The notes beneath the pieces are model-generated. The model had not been told where the DNA came from. It ran no database searches and saw only the letters and a program-made list of their open reading frames with translations. From Leptospira levettii (GTDB lineage: Bacteria; Spirochaetota; Leptospiria; Leptospirales; Leptospiraceae), in contig NZ_NPDM01000002.1 in assembly GCF_002812085.1 (NCBI RefSeq), positions 496,001 to 560,000 on the forward strand: a stretch of 64,000 bases of DNA, given 5' to 3'. Made by a program: the position numbers and the translations under genes. Position 1 is the stretch's first letter, and the number at the start of each line of letters is the position of its first letter. Shown here one piece after another: positions 42,997-53,044 of this stretch.

Positions 42997-43014
42997 TTGG
43001 TATAAATCTTGCAT
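42997..43014 (+). promoter_or_regulatory. sigma-54 promoter of glnA
   Basis: TTGGTATAAATCTTGCAT: GG at 42999-43000 and GC at 43011-43012 are separated by exactly 10 bases, as required for -24/-12 promoters (consensus TGGCAC-N5-TTGCA). Transcription would begin near 43023, leaving about 47 bases before the glnA ATG, which has an AAGGAG. It implies nitrogen control. Confidence 0.6.
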
Positions 43015-43070
43015 TTAAAGTGGTAACAGATTACAACAATCAGACCGACCTCTGAACGAAGGAGAATCAA

Positions 43071-44531
43071 ATGCAGTTCGCAACCCCAAAATTTACTTCC
43101 GGAAAGGAAGTGGTTGAGTATGCCAAAAAAAATGGAGTCCTTTTCTATGACTTCCGATTTACGGATATCAAAGGAATGTGGCACCACGTTTCGTATTATG
43201 TGAATTCCGTAAATGAAGATACATTCAAAGGAATTCCTTTTGATGGATCTTCGATTGCTCGTTGGCAGCCAATCAATGCTTCCGATATGCAATTACATCC
43301 AGAAATTTCTACGGCATTTTTAGATCCGTTCACAGCTGACAAAACACTTGTTATGTTCTGTGATGTTTGGGACATCTATAAAAACCAATACTATGAAAAA
43401 TGCCCAAGATCCATCGCGAAAAAAGCATTAGAATTCATGAACAAATCTGGAATTGCAGATACTGCATACTTTGGACCAGAAAATGAATTTTTCGTATTCG
43501 ATAGTTTGAAAGTTCGTGATGAAATCAACTGCCAATACTATGAGTTAGATTCAAACGAAGGGATCTGGAACACTCACTCTGAAATTCCAGGTTCAAACAA
43601 CACAGGAAAAATTAACTTTAACTCTGGACACCGTCCTGGAACAAAAGGTGGTTACTTCCCAGTTGCTCCAATTGACTCTCAAGTTGACTTAAGAGCAGAA
43701 TTTGTAAAAACATTAGAGGCCATTGGAATGGAAACGTTTGTGGTTCACCACGAAGTTGCCCAAGCACAAGGTGAGATTGGTGTTAAATTTGGAACACTCA
43801 TTGAAGCTGCTGACAATGTTCAAAAACTAAAATACATCGTTAAGATGGTTGCTCATAAACACGGAAAAACTGCTACCTTCATGCCAAAACCACTTTTTGG
43901 TGATAACGGTAACGGTATGCACGTTCATATCTCTCTTTGGAAAGGTGGAAAAAACCTTTTTGCCGGAGACAAATACCAAGGTCTTTCTGACTTCGCATTC
44001 AACTACGTTGGTGGAGTTCTGAAATATGCAAGAGCGTGTGCTGCATTCACAAATGCATCTACTAACTCTTACAAACGACTCATCCCTGGTTTTGAAGCAC
44101 CATCGATCTTAGCTTACTCTGCACAAAACCGTTCTGCTTCTTGCCGTATTCCTTTTGTGAGTGGCGAAAAAGCAAAACGTGTGGAATTCCGATTCCCAGA
44201 TTCTACAGCTAACCCATATTTGGCGTTTGCTTCTCTTCTTATGGCTGGTATGGCTGGAGTTGCTGAAAAGATTGATCCAGGTCCTGCTCGTGAAGAAGAT
44301 CTTTTTGAACTTTCATTGGATGAGATCCGTGAAAAAGGAATCCGCCAAATGCCTCACACACTTCGTGAAGCAATGGAAGAGATGCTTGCTCAAAGAGAAA
44401 TCTTCAAACAAGGAGATGTTTTCACTGAAAACTTCTTACAAACCTACCAACATTATAAGTTTGAGACAGAAATTTGGCCATGGGAAGGTCGCCCTCACCC
44501 GTACGAATTCCTCACTACTTACTCTTGCTAA
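43071..44531 (+). CDS. glnA: glutamine synthetase type I
   Basis: 486 residues, makes glutamine from glutamate, ammonia and ATP. Family marks: [65 protein letters not shown] (His loop), [10 protein letters not shown]. The adenylylation loop reads [10 protein letters not shown], with Phe412 (44304-44306) where enteric GSI-beta has Tyr in NLYDLPPE, so regulation by adenylylation looks impossible. Single-gene unit: sigma-54 promoter upstream, terminator downstream. Confidence 0.93.
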   Translation: MQFATPKFTSGKEVVEYAKKNGVLFYDFRFTDIKGMWHHVSYYVNSVNEDTFKGIPFDGSSIARWQPINASDMQLHPEISTAFLDPFTADKTLVMFCDVWDIYKNQYYEKCPRSIAKKALEFMNKSGIADTAYFGPENEFFVFDSLKVRDEINCQYYELDSNEGIWNTHSEIPGSNNTGKINFNSGHRPGTKGGYFPVAPIDSQVDLRAEFVKTLEAIGMETFVVHHEVAQAQGEIGVKFGTLIEAADNVQKLKYIVKMVAHKHGKTATFMPKPLFGDNGNGMHVHISLWKGGKNLFAGDKYQGLSDFAFNYVGGVLKYARACAAFTNASTNSYKRLIPGFEAPSILAYSAQNRSASCRIPFVSGEKAKRVEFRFPDSTANPYLAFASLLMAGMAGVAEKIDPGPAREEDLFELSLDEIREKGIRQMPHTLREAMEEMLAQREIFKQGDVFTENFLQTYQHYKFETEIWPWEGRPHPYEFLTTYSC

Positions 44532-44535
44532 GAGA

Positions 44536-44568
44536 AAAAGCCCCGGCAACCGTCGGGGCTTTTTTTTG
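44536..44568 (+). terminator. rho-independent terminator after glnA
   Basis: GCCCCG (44540-44545), short loop, CGGGGC (44554-44559), then eight T. Preceded by an A-run, so it can act on both strands. Confidence 0.85.
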
Positions 44569-44644
44569 TTTACCATTCCCTATCCATTCAAAAAATGACA
44601 AAAGAACTAAAGATTTAGTTCAACCAAACGATCTAAGGTTATAG

Positions 44645-44721
44645 GGCGAGGTAGCTCAGATGGTTAGAGCACAGGATTCATAACCCTGAGGTCACGGGTT
44701 CGACTCCCGTCTTCGCTACCA
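44645..44721 (+). tRNA. tRNA with CAU anticodon (Met or Ile2)
   Basis: 77 bases including encoded CCA. Acceptor GGCGAGG pairs with CTTCGCT, D arm AGCTCAGATGGTTAGAGC, anticodon loop TTCATAA (CAU), T loop GGTTCGACTCC. The T54-A58 and GG D-loop features fit an elongator. Whether it is elongator tRNA-Met or the lysidine-modified tRNA-Ile cannot be decided by eye. Confidence 0.92.
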
Positions 44722-44740
44722 AAGATCGAGAGGACAAGGT

Positions 44741-45031
44741 ATGAAAAAAACAAACCGTTTGTTTTCAATTTTGGTTCTAGTGTTATTCACTGGATCCATC
44801 CAAGCAGCAGATTTTCCTAAGTGTAAAGAAGCTTGTGATAAGTTTTACAATTGTTCGGTCCAAGTGAATCCGAATGCAACTGAAGAACAAAAATCAACTC
44901 TCCGCAGAGGTTGTGAGTTCAATTGTAACCGACCTAAATACTACAATAAAATTGCTAGTTGCCTCACTGCAGGTGACAGTTGTAAAGCCTTCTCTACTTG
45001 TATCATGAAAGAGATGCAAGCAAACAAATAG
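44741..45031 (+). CDS. small exported Cys-rich protein
   Basis: 96 residues with signal peptide (RLFSILVLVLFTGSIQAA) and eight Cys in the mature part, arranged as pairs (CKEACDKFYNCS; CEFNCN; CLTAGDSC; CIMK), so a disulfide-stabilised fold. It starts 20 bases after a tRNA and ends before a terminator. Probably periplasmic or secreted. Function unknown. Confidence 0.7.
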   Translation: MKKTNRLFSILVLVLFTGSIQAADFPKCKEACDKFYNCSVQVNPNATEEQKSTLRRGCEFNCNRPKYYNKIASCLTAGDSCKAFSTCIMKEMQANK

Positions 45032-45067
45032 AATTTCCATTGTCTTACGTCAGATTCGAAACAAAAG

Positions 45068-45104
45068 AAAAAACCTAGGGGATCACTCTCCTAGGTTTTT
45101 TTAT
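45068..45104. terminator. bidirectional rho-independent terminator
   Basis: CCTAGG (45074-45079), loop GGATCACTCT, CCTAGG (45090-45095), flanked by an A-run upstream and a T-run downstream, so it can stop transcription from both the Cys-rich gene and the opposite-strand smc. Confidence 0.8.
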
Positions 45105-45196
45105 ACCTATCGACTTTGTTTCATTTTAACAAGTCTTGAGGGTATCCCATCCCAAAGAGATAGGATAGGAATTTACCTCTGTCCACTTTTTAGCTA

Positions 45197-47980
45197 TTAA
45201 TTTTCTGTTCCTGTCTTTTGGGAAATTTGTTTCGAAAAGGATTTTGCTTCATCGAGTCGTAACGAAAGGATCTTTGAAATCCCTGGTTCTTCATTGGTGA
45301 CTCCAAATATTGCATTGGCCCTTGAGATCGTGGATTGTGCGTGAGAGACAACAATGAATTGAGTTTTGTCTTTGAAACGGTCAAGGATTTGGCAAAAACG
45401 AAGTTTGTTTGCTTCATCAAGTGCTGCATCAATCTCATCTAAAAAGCAGAATGGACTTGGTTTCACCATGTAAATTGCAAAAAGAAGTGCAATCGCCGTG
45501 AGTGATTTTTCACCACCAGATAACAAACGTAAGTTTTGAACATGTTTGCCCGGAGGTTCTGCCATAATTTCAACCCCAGAATTCAAAGAGTCTTCTTTTT
45601 CTGTAAGTTCTAAAGTAGCTCGTCCCCCATTAAACAATGTGGAGAATGTTTCTTGGAAGTTTTCCTTGATCCTTTCAAAGGTCAATTGGAAGAGTTTTTC
45701 TGACTCTTCATTGATCCGTTTTAAAACTTCTTCGATATCTTTTTTCGAACTTTCAATGTCTTGTTTTTGTTTTAAATTGTGTTCGAAAATTTCTTTGATA
45801 TTGCGATACTCTTCAATGGCAAGTGGGTTGATGGAACCAAGTAGTTGGATTTCTGATTTGGCAGAACGTAGGCGTCTTTCTTCTGCTTTTTGTTCCAACT
45901 CTAGACCTCCCCTTTCAGCTTCTAACTCTGAATCGGTTAAGGAATAATCGTTGTACAACTCTTCCACTAGGGAATCAATTTGTACTTTTAGTGCAGAACT
46001 TGTTCGCTCTTTTTCAGAAAGAAGTGGAAGTAAATTTTGGAATACTTCTTGGTTTTTGGAAATATTCGATTTGATCCCAGAAATTTCTTCCACTAAAGTT
46101 TGTAAGGTTTCCTTTTCTGATTCCAAAATACGACTCATCGAAAGGAATTCCTGGTAAGCTTCTTCAATTTCCTTTTCTAAGAACTCAACTTCCTTTTCAA
46201 GACTTTCCTTTTTCTCTCGGATCACCGACTCTTGTTCTTTGGCACTGGTGATTCGGAATTGGATTTCACCTATCCTTTCCTCAAGGACTGAAATTTCCTT
46301 TTGTTGGTTTTCCAACCTTGAATTCGATTCGAGTAGTTTTTTCTCTAACTCTACAATTTGAGTTCTAGTTTCTTCCCATTGGTTTCTAAAAAGAATGATA
46401 TTACTCTGGTTATCTCGAATACCACGCGTTAGGTTTTCGTTTTCTAATATTAAATCTTCGATCTCTTGGTCGATGGATTCTTTTTTGGATAAGATTCCAT
46501 CTTTATCAAACAGAAGGTTTCTAAAATCATCTTCTTTTTTGAGGAAATCAGTGAGTTTTTCAGAATACAGATCCAAACGAATTTCTTTTAAAACTTCTTT
46601 TGCTTCCGTAAGTTTAGAACCTTCTAACTCTTGGAGTGCCGATTGTAATTTGATTTGGAATTCACTGGTAAGAGAGACTAGTTCCAACTTGTTTTGGTTT
46701 CGAATCTCTTCACCTTCTTTGGATTCTCTTTTTTTGTTTTCTAACTCTTGGATGAGTTCGAGGATGACTGTCTTTTGTTTTTCGCGAAGGATGATATGTC
46801 GTTTTTCATTTTCCCCAATGCGAATTTCCTTCTCTTCGATTGCTTTTTCTTCTTCTTTGATGGAAAGTTCTAAAGAAACACGTTTGGATTCTAATTCTGT
46901 AATTTCTTCTTGGAGAGTTGCTTGGATTTCCCTTTGGCGTTCGTTTTCGAGTTCAATTGCCTTTTTTTCCACTTCCAATTTGATTGTGGCTTGGTTTTCC
47001 AATTCTAAGGAAGATAAGATTTCACCAATGCGTAATTCATATTCTTGGATGAAGGTTTTGTTTTTTGCGATTTTTTCTTTTTGGATTTGGCTTTTAGAAA
47101 GATGATCGAATAATTTTTTATCAATCTCTGCAATCTCTCTTTCTTTTGCTTCCTTGATCGTTTCCTTTTCGGAAATCAAATTGGTTTCATTCTGGATGAG
47201 GGATAAAATCGATTTGTTTTTTTCCCGGATTTCTTGTAGTTCCTCATCCGATTTTTTCATCCTACGTTTGAAGTCTCTCAGTTTGAGGTAACGTAAGTTT
47301 TTATCGGATTCATCTAAATCAGATTTGAGTTTGAAGTATTGTTCTGCTTTTTCGGATTGTTTTTCTTTAACTTCCAAATCCTTTTGCATGGAACTCATAA
47401 TGTCGTGGATACGAAGTAGGTTTTGGTTTGTGTCTTCTAATTTTTTAGTCGCTTCTTTACGGTCTAATTTAAAACGACTCACACCAGCAGCTTCTTCAAA
47501 GATAGCACGTCTTTCTTCCGGTTTGGAATTGAGGATTTGGTCCACTCGACCTTGTTCTAGAATGCTATAACTGGATTTACCAATCCCTGTATCGAGTAAG
47601 GTTTTTTCGATGTCCTTTCTTGTGGTACGGATATCATTTAAGTAGTATTCATTTTCACCATCAGGGTAAAGCCTACGAGTGATTTTGACGGAAGGGTAAT
47701 CGATATTAAAAAAGCGGTCATCATTATCAAATAAGATGGACACTTCGGAAAAGCCAGCGGCTCGCCTACTCTCTGTTCCGTGAAAAATAACATCGTCCAT
47801 TTTTTCGCCGCGGAGTCCTTTGGCACTTTTTTCACCAAAAACCCATTTTACGGAATCGACAATATTTGATTTTCCCGAACCATTAGGTCCGACGACTGCG
47901 GTAAACCCTGGATCAAAATTGATCTCGGTCTCATCTGCAAAAGTTTTGAATCCAACAATGTTTAGGCTTTTTAAATGCAT
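45197..47980 (-). CDS. smc: SMC chromosome-structure ATPase, hinge not recognised
   Basis: 927 residues, short for bacterial SMC (about 1150-1190). Walker [18 protein letters not shown]-loop and Q-loop region at the N-terminus, two long coiled coils, signature [15 protein letters not shown] and Walker [14 protein letters not shown] near the C-terminus. In the middle (about 430-510) I see no hinge signature (GxxG and its following fold); there is only charged, low-complexity helix. It should still organise and segregate chromosomes. Divergent from 48059. Confidence 0.88.
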   Translation of the reverse strand: MHLKSLNIVGFKTFADETEINFDPGFTAVVGPNGSGKSNIVDSVKWVFGEKSAKGLRGEKMDDVIFHGTESRRAAGFSEVSILFDNDDRFFNIDYPSVKITRRLYPDGENEYYLNDIRTTRKDIEKTLLDTGIGKSSYSILEQGRVDQILNSKPEERRAIFEEAAGVSRFKLDRKEATKKLEDTNQNLLRIHDIMSSMQKDLEVKEKQSEKAEQYFKLKSDLDESDKNLRYLKLRDFKRRMKKSDEELQEIREKNKSILSLIQNETNLISEKETIKEAKEREIAEIDKKLFDHLSKSQIQKEKIAKNKTFIQEYELRIGEILSSLELENQATIKLEVEKKAIELENERQREIQATLQEEITELESKRVSLELSIKEEEKAIEEKEIRIGENEKRHIILREKQKTVILELIQELENKKRESKEGEEIRNQNKLELVSLTSEFQIKLQSALQELEGSKLTEAKEVLKEIRLDLYSEKLTDFLKKEDDFRNLLFDKDGILSKKESIDQEIEDLILENENLTRGIRDNQSNIILFRNQWEETRTQIVELEKKLLESNSRLENQQKEISVLEERIGEIQFRITSAKEQESVIREKKESLEKEVEFLEKEIEEAYQEFLSMSRILESEKETLQTLVEEISGIKSNISKNQEVFQNLLPLLSEKERTSSALKVQIDSLVEELYNDYSLTDSELEAERGGLELEQKAEERRLRSAKSEIQLLGSINPLAIEEYRNIKEIFEHNLKQKQDIESSKKDIEEVLKRINEESEKLFQLTFERIKENFQETFSTLFNGGRATLELTEKEDSLNSGVEIMAEPPGKHVQNLRLLSGGEKSLTAIALLFAIYMVKPSPFCFLDEIDAALDEANKLRFCQILDRFKDKTQFIVVSHAQSTISRANAIFGVTNEEPGISKILSLRLDEAKSFSKQISQKTGTEN

Positions 47981-48058
47981 ATCTGTTTTGCCGTTTGATT
48001 TCCTTGTTTCCCAGTTGACAGACCCTGAGAGACATAAGAAAAAACCTTAGATAGTATT

Positions 48059-50002
48059 ATGTCCCAAATGATCGATCCGATTTCCAGTGAAATTTTTGAA
48101 CGGAAGCCCTACTTACAAAATTATTTCAAAAACTTTGTGTCCGATCACAAGTGGGAATTGGCTTCGGCAAAGAAGGAAGGAGAATATTATGTCTCATTAG
48201 ATGGGAACCCACTCTCTTCTTCCTTCTCCCCCCTAACCCAAGCAATACGGCTACTCGAAACCTATTCTTTAAAAGCGACTGATATAGTCATACTATTTGG
48301 ACTCGGGAACCCACACCTTTTAACGAACGTTAATGAGAAACTAAACCCGGGACAAATTGTAATTTTTGTGGGAGAAGAGGAAACTCTTGTTCCAATCTTA
48401 TGGGATACTTTCTTAAAACCAATTTTACAAGTGCCAGGAAGGCATTTGTTTTCGGGAGAACTCTTTTATCCTTTATTTTTTAATTACTTAGAATCCCTTC
48501 CCATTGAACGAGTGAGTGGACTGAAGATCATTCGCAACCCCACAGACACAAATCGAAATCCCATTTACAAAGAATTAGAAGACAAAACACAAACTGTTTT
48601 TTCTGCCAAGATGAGCGACCTACTCACCAAGTTTGAGTTTGAACGGTTATGGATCAAAAACAGTGTTTATAATTTAGTTCATGCAGAAAACTCCCCTCCA
48701 ATCAAATTTCCAATTTCGTTTTTACGAGATAAATTCAAAGGCCTCACCGCTGTACTGGTGTCAGCTGGTCCAAGCTTACGAAAGAACCTTTCTTGGTTAC
48801 AGGAAGTAAGAGACAAAGTTTTCATTCTATCTTGTGATACTTCATTGAAAGTACTCATCAAAGCAGGAATCAAAGCAGACGGTGTTGTCACACTCGATGC
48901 CCAAACCAATTCCTTTTTTCATTTTATGGGTGAGTCACTGAGAGAGATCCCACTGTTTGCCGACCTTGTGAGCTCCCCCACACTACTCCGCGAACCAATG
49001 TTCCAAACTGTTTTCCATTCTGTGACTGCAAAATACCAAGTGGATGCGGAAGGATCCCTTGTCAGAGAAGTGACAGCAGGTGGGGAACTTGCGGAACATG
49101 TATTCCAAGATGTAGGTGATATCCAATCAGGCGGGTCTGTGGCAACCACCGCCTTTGACATGTTACGGTTTATGGGATTTGGAAGTGTTTATTTTCTAGG
49201 TCAGGACCTTGCGTATTCTGGACGTGAAATTCATTCCACAGGTACCCATCATAACGAAAAATGGTTAACCTTAGTCAGTCGAAAAAACAGTCTCGAACGC
49301 ATCAATGAAGTCATCATCAGAAAACGCGAAACTCGTTTTGTTCCCTCTTGTAGCGGTAACGAGGTGTTAACGGATTATGTTCTCGATTTATACCGTCACT
49401 GGTTTGAGGAGTCAGCGACTAGTGTGAAAGAGATGTCACTCTGGAATGTGAATGAAGATGGTGCAGAGATTGTAGGCATTCCATCACTTTCTCCTAAGGC
49501 CGCCAAAGACAAGTTAACTTCTGTTCCCAATCATCATTACCCTTGGAGAGACCATCCAATTTGGTCGGGAATACTAGCGAAAGACAAAGTTTTTGCTGGC
49601 AGATATGAAGGAAAAGGCCTCACGAAAGGATTTGATACCAAAAAAACCAAACAAAATCGTAACGACCGAGAGACAATCACCACACAAGGCACCATTCCCA
49701 AAAGTGGAGAAGGACTTTTCCAGAAGATCAAAACTGACCTAACCTTTATCGAATCCAAACTAAATGTTTTTGAGATGGAAACTTCGGATACCTCCTTCCA
49801 AGATTCTGAAATTTGGATTTGGATGCAAAGTGAATCCTATTTACGGAGGCTCATCCGAAAAACAGAAATTTATTTATTACGCCATAAAGATTTGGATTTA
49901 AAACGAAAAAACCAGATCCTCATCCAGTCCATCCGTAAAGAGATCCGGTATTTGAAACGAAGTCTTTATCCGATGATGGATTCGTTTCCAGAAAAAGGAT
50001 GA
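48059..50002 (+). CDS. DUF115 / 6-hydroxymethylpterin pyrophosphokinase-like protein
   Basis: 647 residues. Core about 210-350: FKGLTAVLVSAGPSLRKNLSWL, FILSCDTSLKVLIKAGIKADGVVTLDAQ and VAT-type GGSVATTAFDMLRFMGFGSVYFLGQDLAYSG. This fits DUF115/MAF_flag10, found in flagellar and sialic-acid glycosylation loci and in MptE. Possibly a motility-accessory or sugar-transfer protein. Its 3' end overlaps a convergent gene by 37 bases. Confidence 0.75.
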   Translation: MSQMIDPISSEIFERKPYLQNYFKNFVSDHKWELASAKKEGEYYVSLDGNPLSSSFSPLTQAIRLLETYSLKATDIVILFGLGNPHLLTNVNEKLNPGQIVIFVGEEETLVPILWDTFLKPILQVPGRHLFSGELFYPLFFNYLESLPIERVSGLKIIRNPTDTNRNPIYKELEDKTQTVFSAKMSDLLTKFEFERLWIKNSVYNLVHAENSPPIKFPISFLRDKFKGLTAVLVSAGPSLRKNLSWLQEVRDKVFILSCDTSLKVLIKAGIKADGVVTLDAQTNSFFHFMGESLREIPLFADLVSSPTLLREPMFQTVFHSVTAKYQVDAEGSLVREVTAGGELAEHVFQDVGDIQSGGSVATTAFDMLRFMGFGSVYFLGQDLAYSGREIHSTGTHHNEKWLTLVSRKNSLERINEVIIRKRETRFVPSCSGNEVLTDYVLDLYRHWFEESATSVKEMSLWNVNEDGAEIVGIPSLSPKAAKDKLTSVPNHHYPWRDHPIWSGILAKDKVFAGRYEGKGLTKGFDTKKTKQNRNDRETITTQGTIPKSGEGLFQKIKTDLTFIESKLNVFEMETSDTSFQDSEIWIWMQSESYLRRLIRKTEIYLLRHKDLDLKRKNQILIQSIRKEIRYLKRSLYPMMDSFPEKG

Positions 50003-50595
50003 AAGACTGCATTGTCTTCAAACTCTGGGAAATAATCAAAAAATAATTTTTGGGAGACCACTCGGTAAGCAAAAGGATTTTTTTCCGCATAACCATCCGT
50101 ATGTGGTAATGCTGGCAATTGGTGGAAATTGATACGCTCTTCAAAATTAATAAAATCACGGCGAGTGAGTTCGGGGCGAAGTTCAAGCACTGTTTCTTTT
50201 AATAAATTCCAATCCAATTTGAAACTCATCCTTGCCCCGCGGAATGCTGGGGAACGTTCGAGTAAATTCACAATCCGTTTGACGGGGCAATCCATATGGT
50301 AATACTTTGTGAGGTATACTTTTACATACCTAGCGGCAAGACCAACGGGTTCCCAAACAAGTTCTGATTCTACATTTTGTTCTTCTTCTTTTTTAATTTC
50401 ATTAAGGACTAAGTGAAGTTCAGGGATCGAAAGTTTTCCTGTCATGATGAGTGTGGATTCTTCCATTCCAAACTCACCATAATACAACCATTTGTAGAAG
50501 TCTTGGATTTCCGCCTCTGGGTGGTCTTCTACAAACTTAGTGATGAGAAAGAGTTTTTCTTTCTGCGAGAGTGTAGATTCCCTTTCATTTTGCAT
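49966..50595 (-). CDS. unknown conserved-style protein
   Basis: 209 residues, soluble, mixed helical, with several acidic helices (KEKLFLITKFVEDHPEAEI, IPELHLVLNEIKKEEEQN). Its ATG overlaps the end of plsY by 11 bases, placing it last in the smpB-der-plsY unit. No family recognised. Confidence 0.6.
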   Translation of the reverse strand: MQNERESTLSQKEKLFLITKFVEDHPEAEIQDFYKWLYYGEFGMEESTLIMTGKLSIPELHLVLNEIKKEEEQNVESELVWEPVGLAARYVKVYLTKYYHMDCPVKRIVNLLERSPAFRGARMSFKLDWNLLKETVLELRPELTRRDFINFEERINFHQLPALPHTDGYAEKNPFAYRVVSQKLFFDYFPEFEDNAVFHPFSGNESIIG

Positions 50596-51205
50596 ATTGG
50601 GAAGCTCTCAGTTCCTTACCTGAAATGAGACGTTTGATATTTTCCCGATGGGAATAGGTGATGAGAAAAAAAGTAGCCACTAACACAAAAAAGATGATTG
50701 GTTGGTAGTTGGAACTAGGTAATACTTTAGAAGAACCAAAATACCAAAAGGGCATGGAAAGAGTTCCGATGATAGACCCAAGGGAAACAAATCCAGAGAT
50801 TTTATAAACGATAAAAAAGATCAGAAGAGCACAGAGTGTTACAATGGGGACAAGGGTCATGTACACACCAAGGGCTGTTGCGACACCTTTGCCACCTCGA
50901 AAGTGGAGAAAGGGTGTGAACGTATGGCCAAGGATGGCGACAGATCCAAGAAGGATTTCGGTTGTTGTGAGGGAGTAAGGGGAATCAATGTAGGAGGCTG
51001 AAATGACAGGGATGGCACCTTTTAGTGCATCAAGAAGCAGAGCTAAAAATCCATACTTCCAACCAATCACTCGGCCGACATTTGTGGCGCCGATATTACG
51101 ACTCCCGTGCTCACGGATGTCAATCCCTCGCACTTGTTTGGCAAGGATAAACCCCACCGGAATGCCACCAAAAAGGTAACTGAATAGGATCGCGGCAAGA
51201 ATCAT
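50585..51205 (-). CDS. plsY: glycerol-3-phosphate acyltransferase
   Basis: 206 residues, five transmembrane helices. PlsY motifs: GGIPVGFILAK, HGSRNIGATNVGRVIGWK, and GHTFTPFLHFRGGKGVATALG. It makes lysophosphatidic acid from acyl-phosphate at the inner membrane. Its start overlaps the der stop by four bases. Confidence 0.92.
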   Translation of the reverse strand: MILAAILFSYLFGGIPVGFILAKQVRGIDIREHGSRNIGATNVGRVIGWKYGFLALLLDALKGAIPVISASYIDSPYSLTTTEILLGSVAILGHTFTPFLHFRGGKGVATALGVYMTLVPIVTLCALLIFFIVYKISGFVSLGSIIGTLSMPFWYFGSSKVLPSSNYQPIIFFVLVATFFLITYSHRENIKRLISGKELRASQYAK

Positions 51206-52554
51206 TCCCTGCCCTCCTTTCCTTCGTTTCGGTTCCGGAGTTCGATCTCAACCGCAAGGCCGTCGAGTCCAAATTCCTTTACAATACTCTTTCGGTAGAA
51301 ACTCAAAATATTTGAGGGAAAGAGTTTTGTGTCGTTCACGAAGAACAATATTTTAAAAGGGATCTGCGAGACCTGGGTGGCGTAATACACCTTCGGAGGT
51401 CGGTTTGATGCCTTCTGTACCTTATTTTTTCCCCCCCACTTGCTTAACCAGTCATTTAATTGGCGGGTTGTGAGCTTTTTTTGGGACTTTTCAAAGAGGG
51501 AAACCACTTCCTCTAAGAGTTTGTGGGTACGGAGTTTTTCTTTTGCTGAAAGAGAAAGAAGTGGGCGTTCTTTTAGAATCGAAAGTTTTCCTTCCATTCT
51601 GTCTTTGTAGTGTTTCCAGGAATTGGATTCTTTTTCAGGAACCAAGTCCCATTTGTTCACTGCGACAATCATCGGTTTACCGAGTTCTTGGATTTCCCCA
51701 AAGATCTTTTTGTCAAATTCTCCAAGGCCTTTCATGGCATCGACAAGGAGGACAACCACGTCAGCTTCCCCTAAACTATGTAAGGTTCGTTTGTAAGAAT
51801 AAAATTCCAAACTTTCGCTTGTTTTGGATTTCCTTCTGATCCCCGCCGTATCGATGATTTCCAATTTATGGTTTTGGAAGTAAAACTGATCGGAAACAGA
51901 ATCCCTTGTTGTGCCAGGGACATCACTCACCACTGCACGTTTATAACCAAGGAAGGTATTGAGTAGTGACGACTTACCAGAGTTTGGTTTTCCGATGATG
52001 GCAATTTTGCAATACGGATCCTCTTGGGTTTTGATTTTATCTGGAAGGAAAAAATTAATCTTTTGGTAGAGTAAATCAAAATTCCTGCGACCCAGGGCAG
52101 AGATCGGAAGTAGTTCGTTTAACCCCAGTTTGTAAAATGGTTCCAGATCATATTCGTCTTGTTCTGTATCCACTTTGTTGATAAGTGTTAGTACATTTTT
52201 ACTTTTAAGAATTTCATCTTTTTTGAAAAGATCAATGAGTTTATGATCATACTTCCGTAAGTCTTTGTGATCGATCACATGTAGGATGAGATCAGAATTA
52301 CGTAAGTGTTCAAAGGCAATCTCAATGATTTCTTTTGAGATTTCATCAATGTTTTCAATGTCAAGACCTGGTGTATCAGACAACGTAAAAGGAATTTTAA
52401 ACTCAGAACGTTCGACAGTCTTTTGTAAAACATCCCTGGTTACACCCGCTGTGTTTTCTGTGATGGCACTTTGTGCTCGGAGAATGGCATTAAATAATGT
52501 GGATTTTCCCACATTTTGTCTACCAACAATGGTAACGACGGGAAGTCCCTTCAT
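51202..52554 (-). CDS. der: ribosome-assembly GTPase Der
   Basis: 450 residues with two G domains: [23 protein letters not shown], then [28 protein letters not shown], and a C-terminal KH-like domain. Der acts in 50S ribosome maturation. Starts overlap smpB (ATGA), so smpB-der-plsY is one unit. Confidence 0.93.
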   Translation of the reverse strand: MKGLPVVTIVGRQNVGKSTLFNAILRAQSAITENTAGVTRDVLQKTVERSEFKIPFTLSDTPGLDIENIDEISKEIIEIAFEHLRNSDLILHVIDHKDLRKYDHKLIDLFKKDEILKSKNVLTLINKVDTEQDEYDLEPFYKLGLNELLPISALGRRNFDLLYQKINFFLPDKIKTQEDPYCKIAIIGKPNSGKSSLLNTFLGYKRAVVSDVPGTTRDSVSDQFYFQNHKLEIIDTAGIRRKSKTSESLEFYSYKRTLHSLGEADVVVLLVDAMKGLGEFDKKIFGEIQELGKPMIVAVNKWDLVPEKESNSWKHYKDRMEGKLSILKERPLLSLSAKEKLRTHKLLEEVVSLFEKSQKKLTTRQLNDWLSKWGGKNKVQKASNRPPKVYYATQVSQIPFKILFFVNDTKLFPSNILSFYRKSIVKEFGLDGLAVEIELRNRNEGKEGRE

Positions 52555-53039
52555 TTGCGTAAATGTTCCTTCATGGCTCTTTCCATATCGATTTTGGCTT
52601 CCTTCTTTTGGATATCGTCACGTTTGTCGTATAATTTTTTTGGTTTGGCTAAAGCGACGTCAATCTTAACCAAACGATTGTTCTTAAAGAAACAACGTGT
52701 GGCAACTAACACAAGCCCCTTCTCTTTGATGGAACGATCTATCTTCTCAATTTCTTTTGCTTTGAGGAGGAGTTTTCTAGGGCGAATTTCTGGGTGATTC
52801 GCATAACCCCCGTTTTTGTAAGGAGGGATTTGAAAGTTTTCTAAAAACACTTCCCCGTTCCTTACCTTCGCAAAACAATCGGTAAGGTTTCCTTTTTTTT
52901 CCCTAAGAGATTTTACCTCAGAACCCGTGAGTACAACACCTGCTTCGAACGAATCTAATAGTTCGAAATTGAACTTTGCCTTTTTGTTGATTAAAGGATC
53001 GGTTCCGCGTGGTTTATCGTCTTTTTTGGTTTTGCCCAT
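52551..53039 (-). CDS. smpB: SsrA-binding protein
   Basis: 162 residues, tmRNA partner in ribosome rescue. Family marks: [34 protein letters not shown] and the C-terminal basic tail with [12 protein letters not shown]. Five bases separate it from the upstream AAA gene. Confidence 0.93.
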   Translation of the reverse strand: MGKTKKDDKPRGTDPLINKKAKFNFELLDSFEAGVVLTGSEVKSLREKKGNLTDCFAKVRNGEVFLENFQIPPYKNGGYANHPEIRPRKLLLKAKEIEKIDRSIKEKGLVLVATRCFFKNNRLVKIDVALAKPKKLYDKRDDIQKKEAKIDMERAMKEHLRK

Positions 53040-53044
53040 ATAGA

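Noticed and set aside
45546..47105. Several Ser/Phe-rich plus-strand frames opposite smc
   Set aside because: Antisense of Glu/Lys-rich coiled coil; low-complexity, no start signals.
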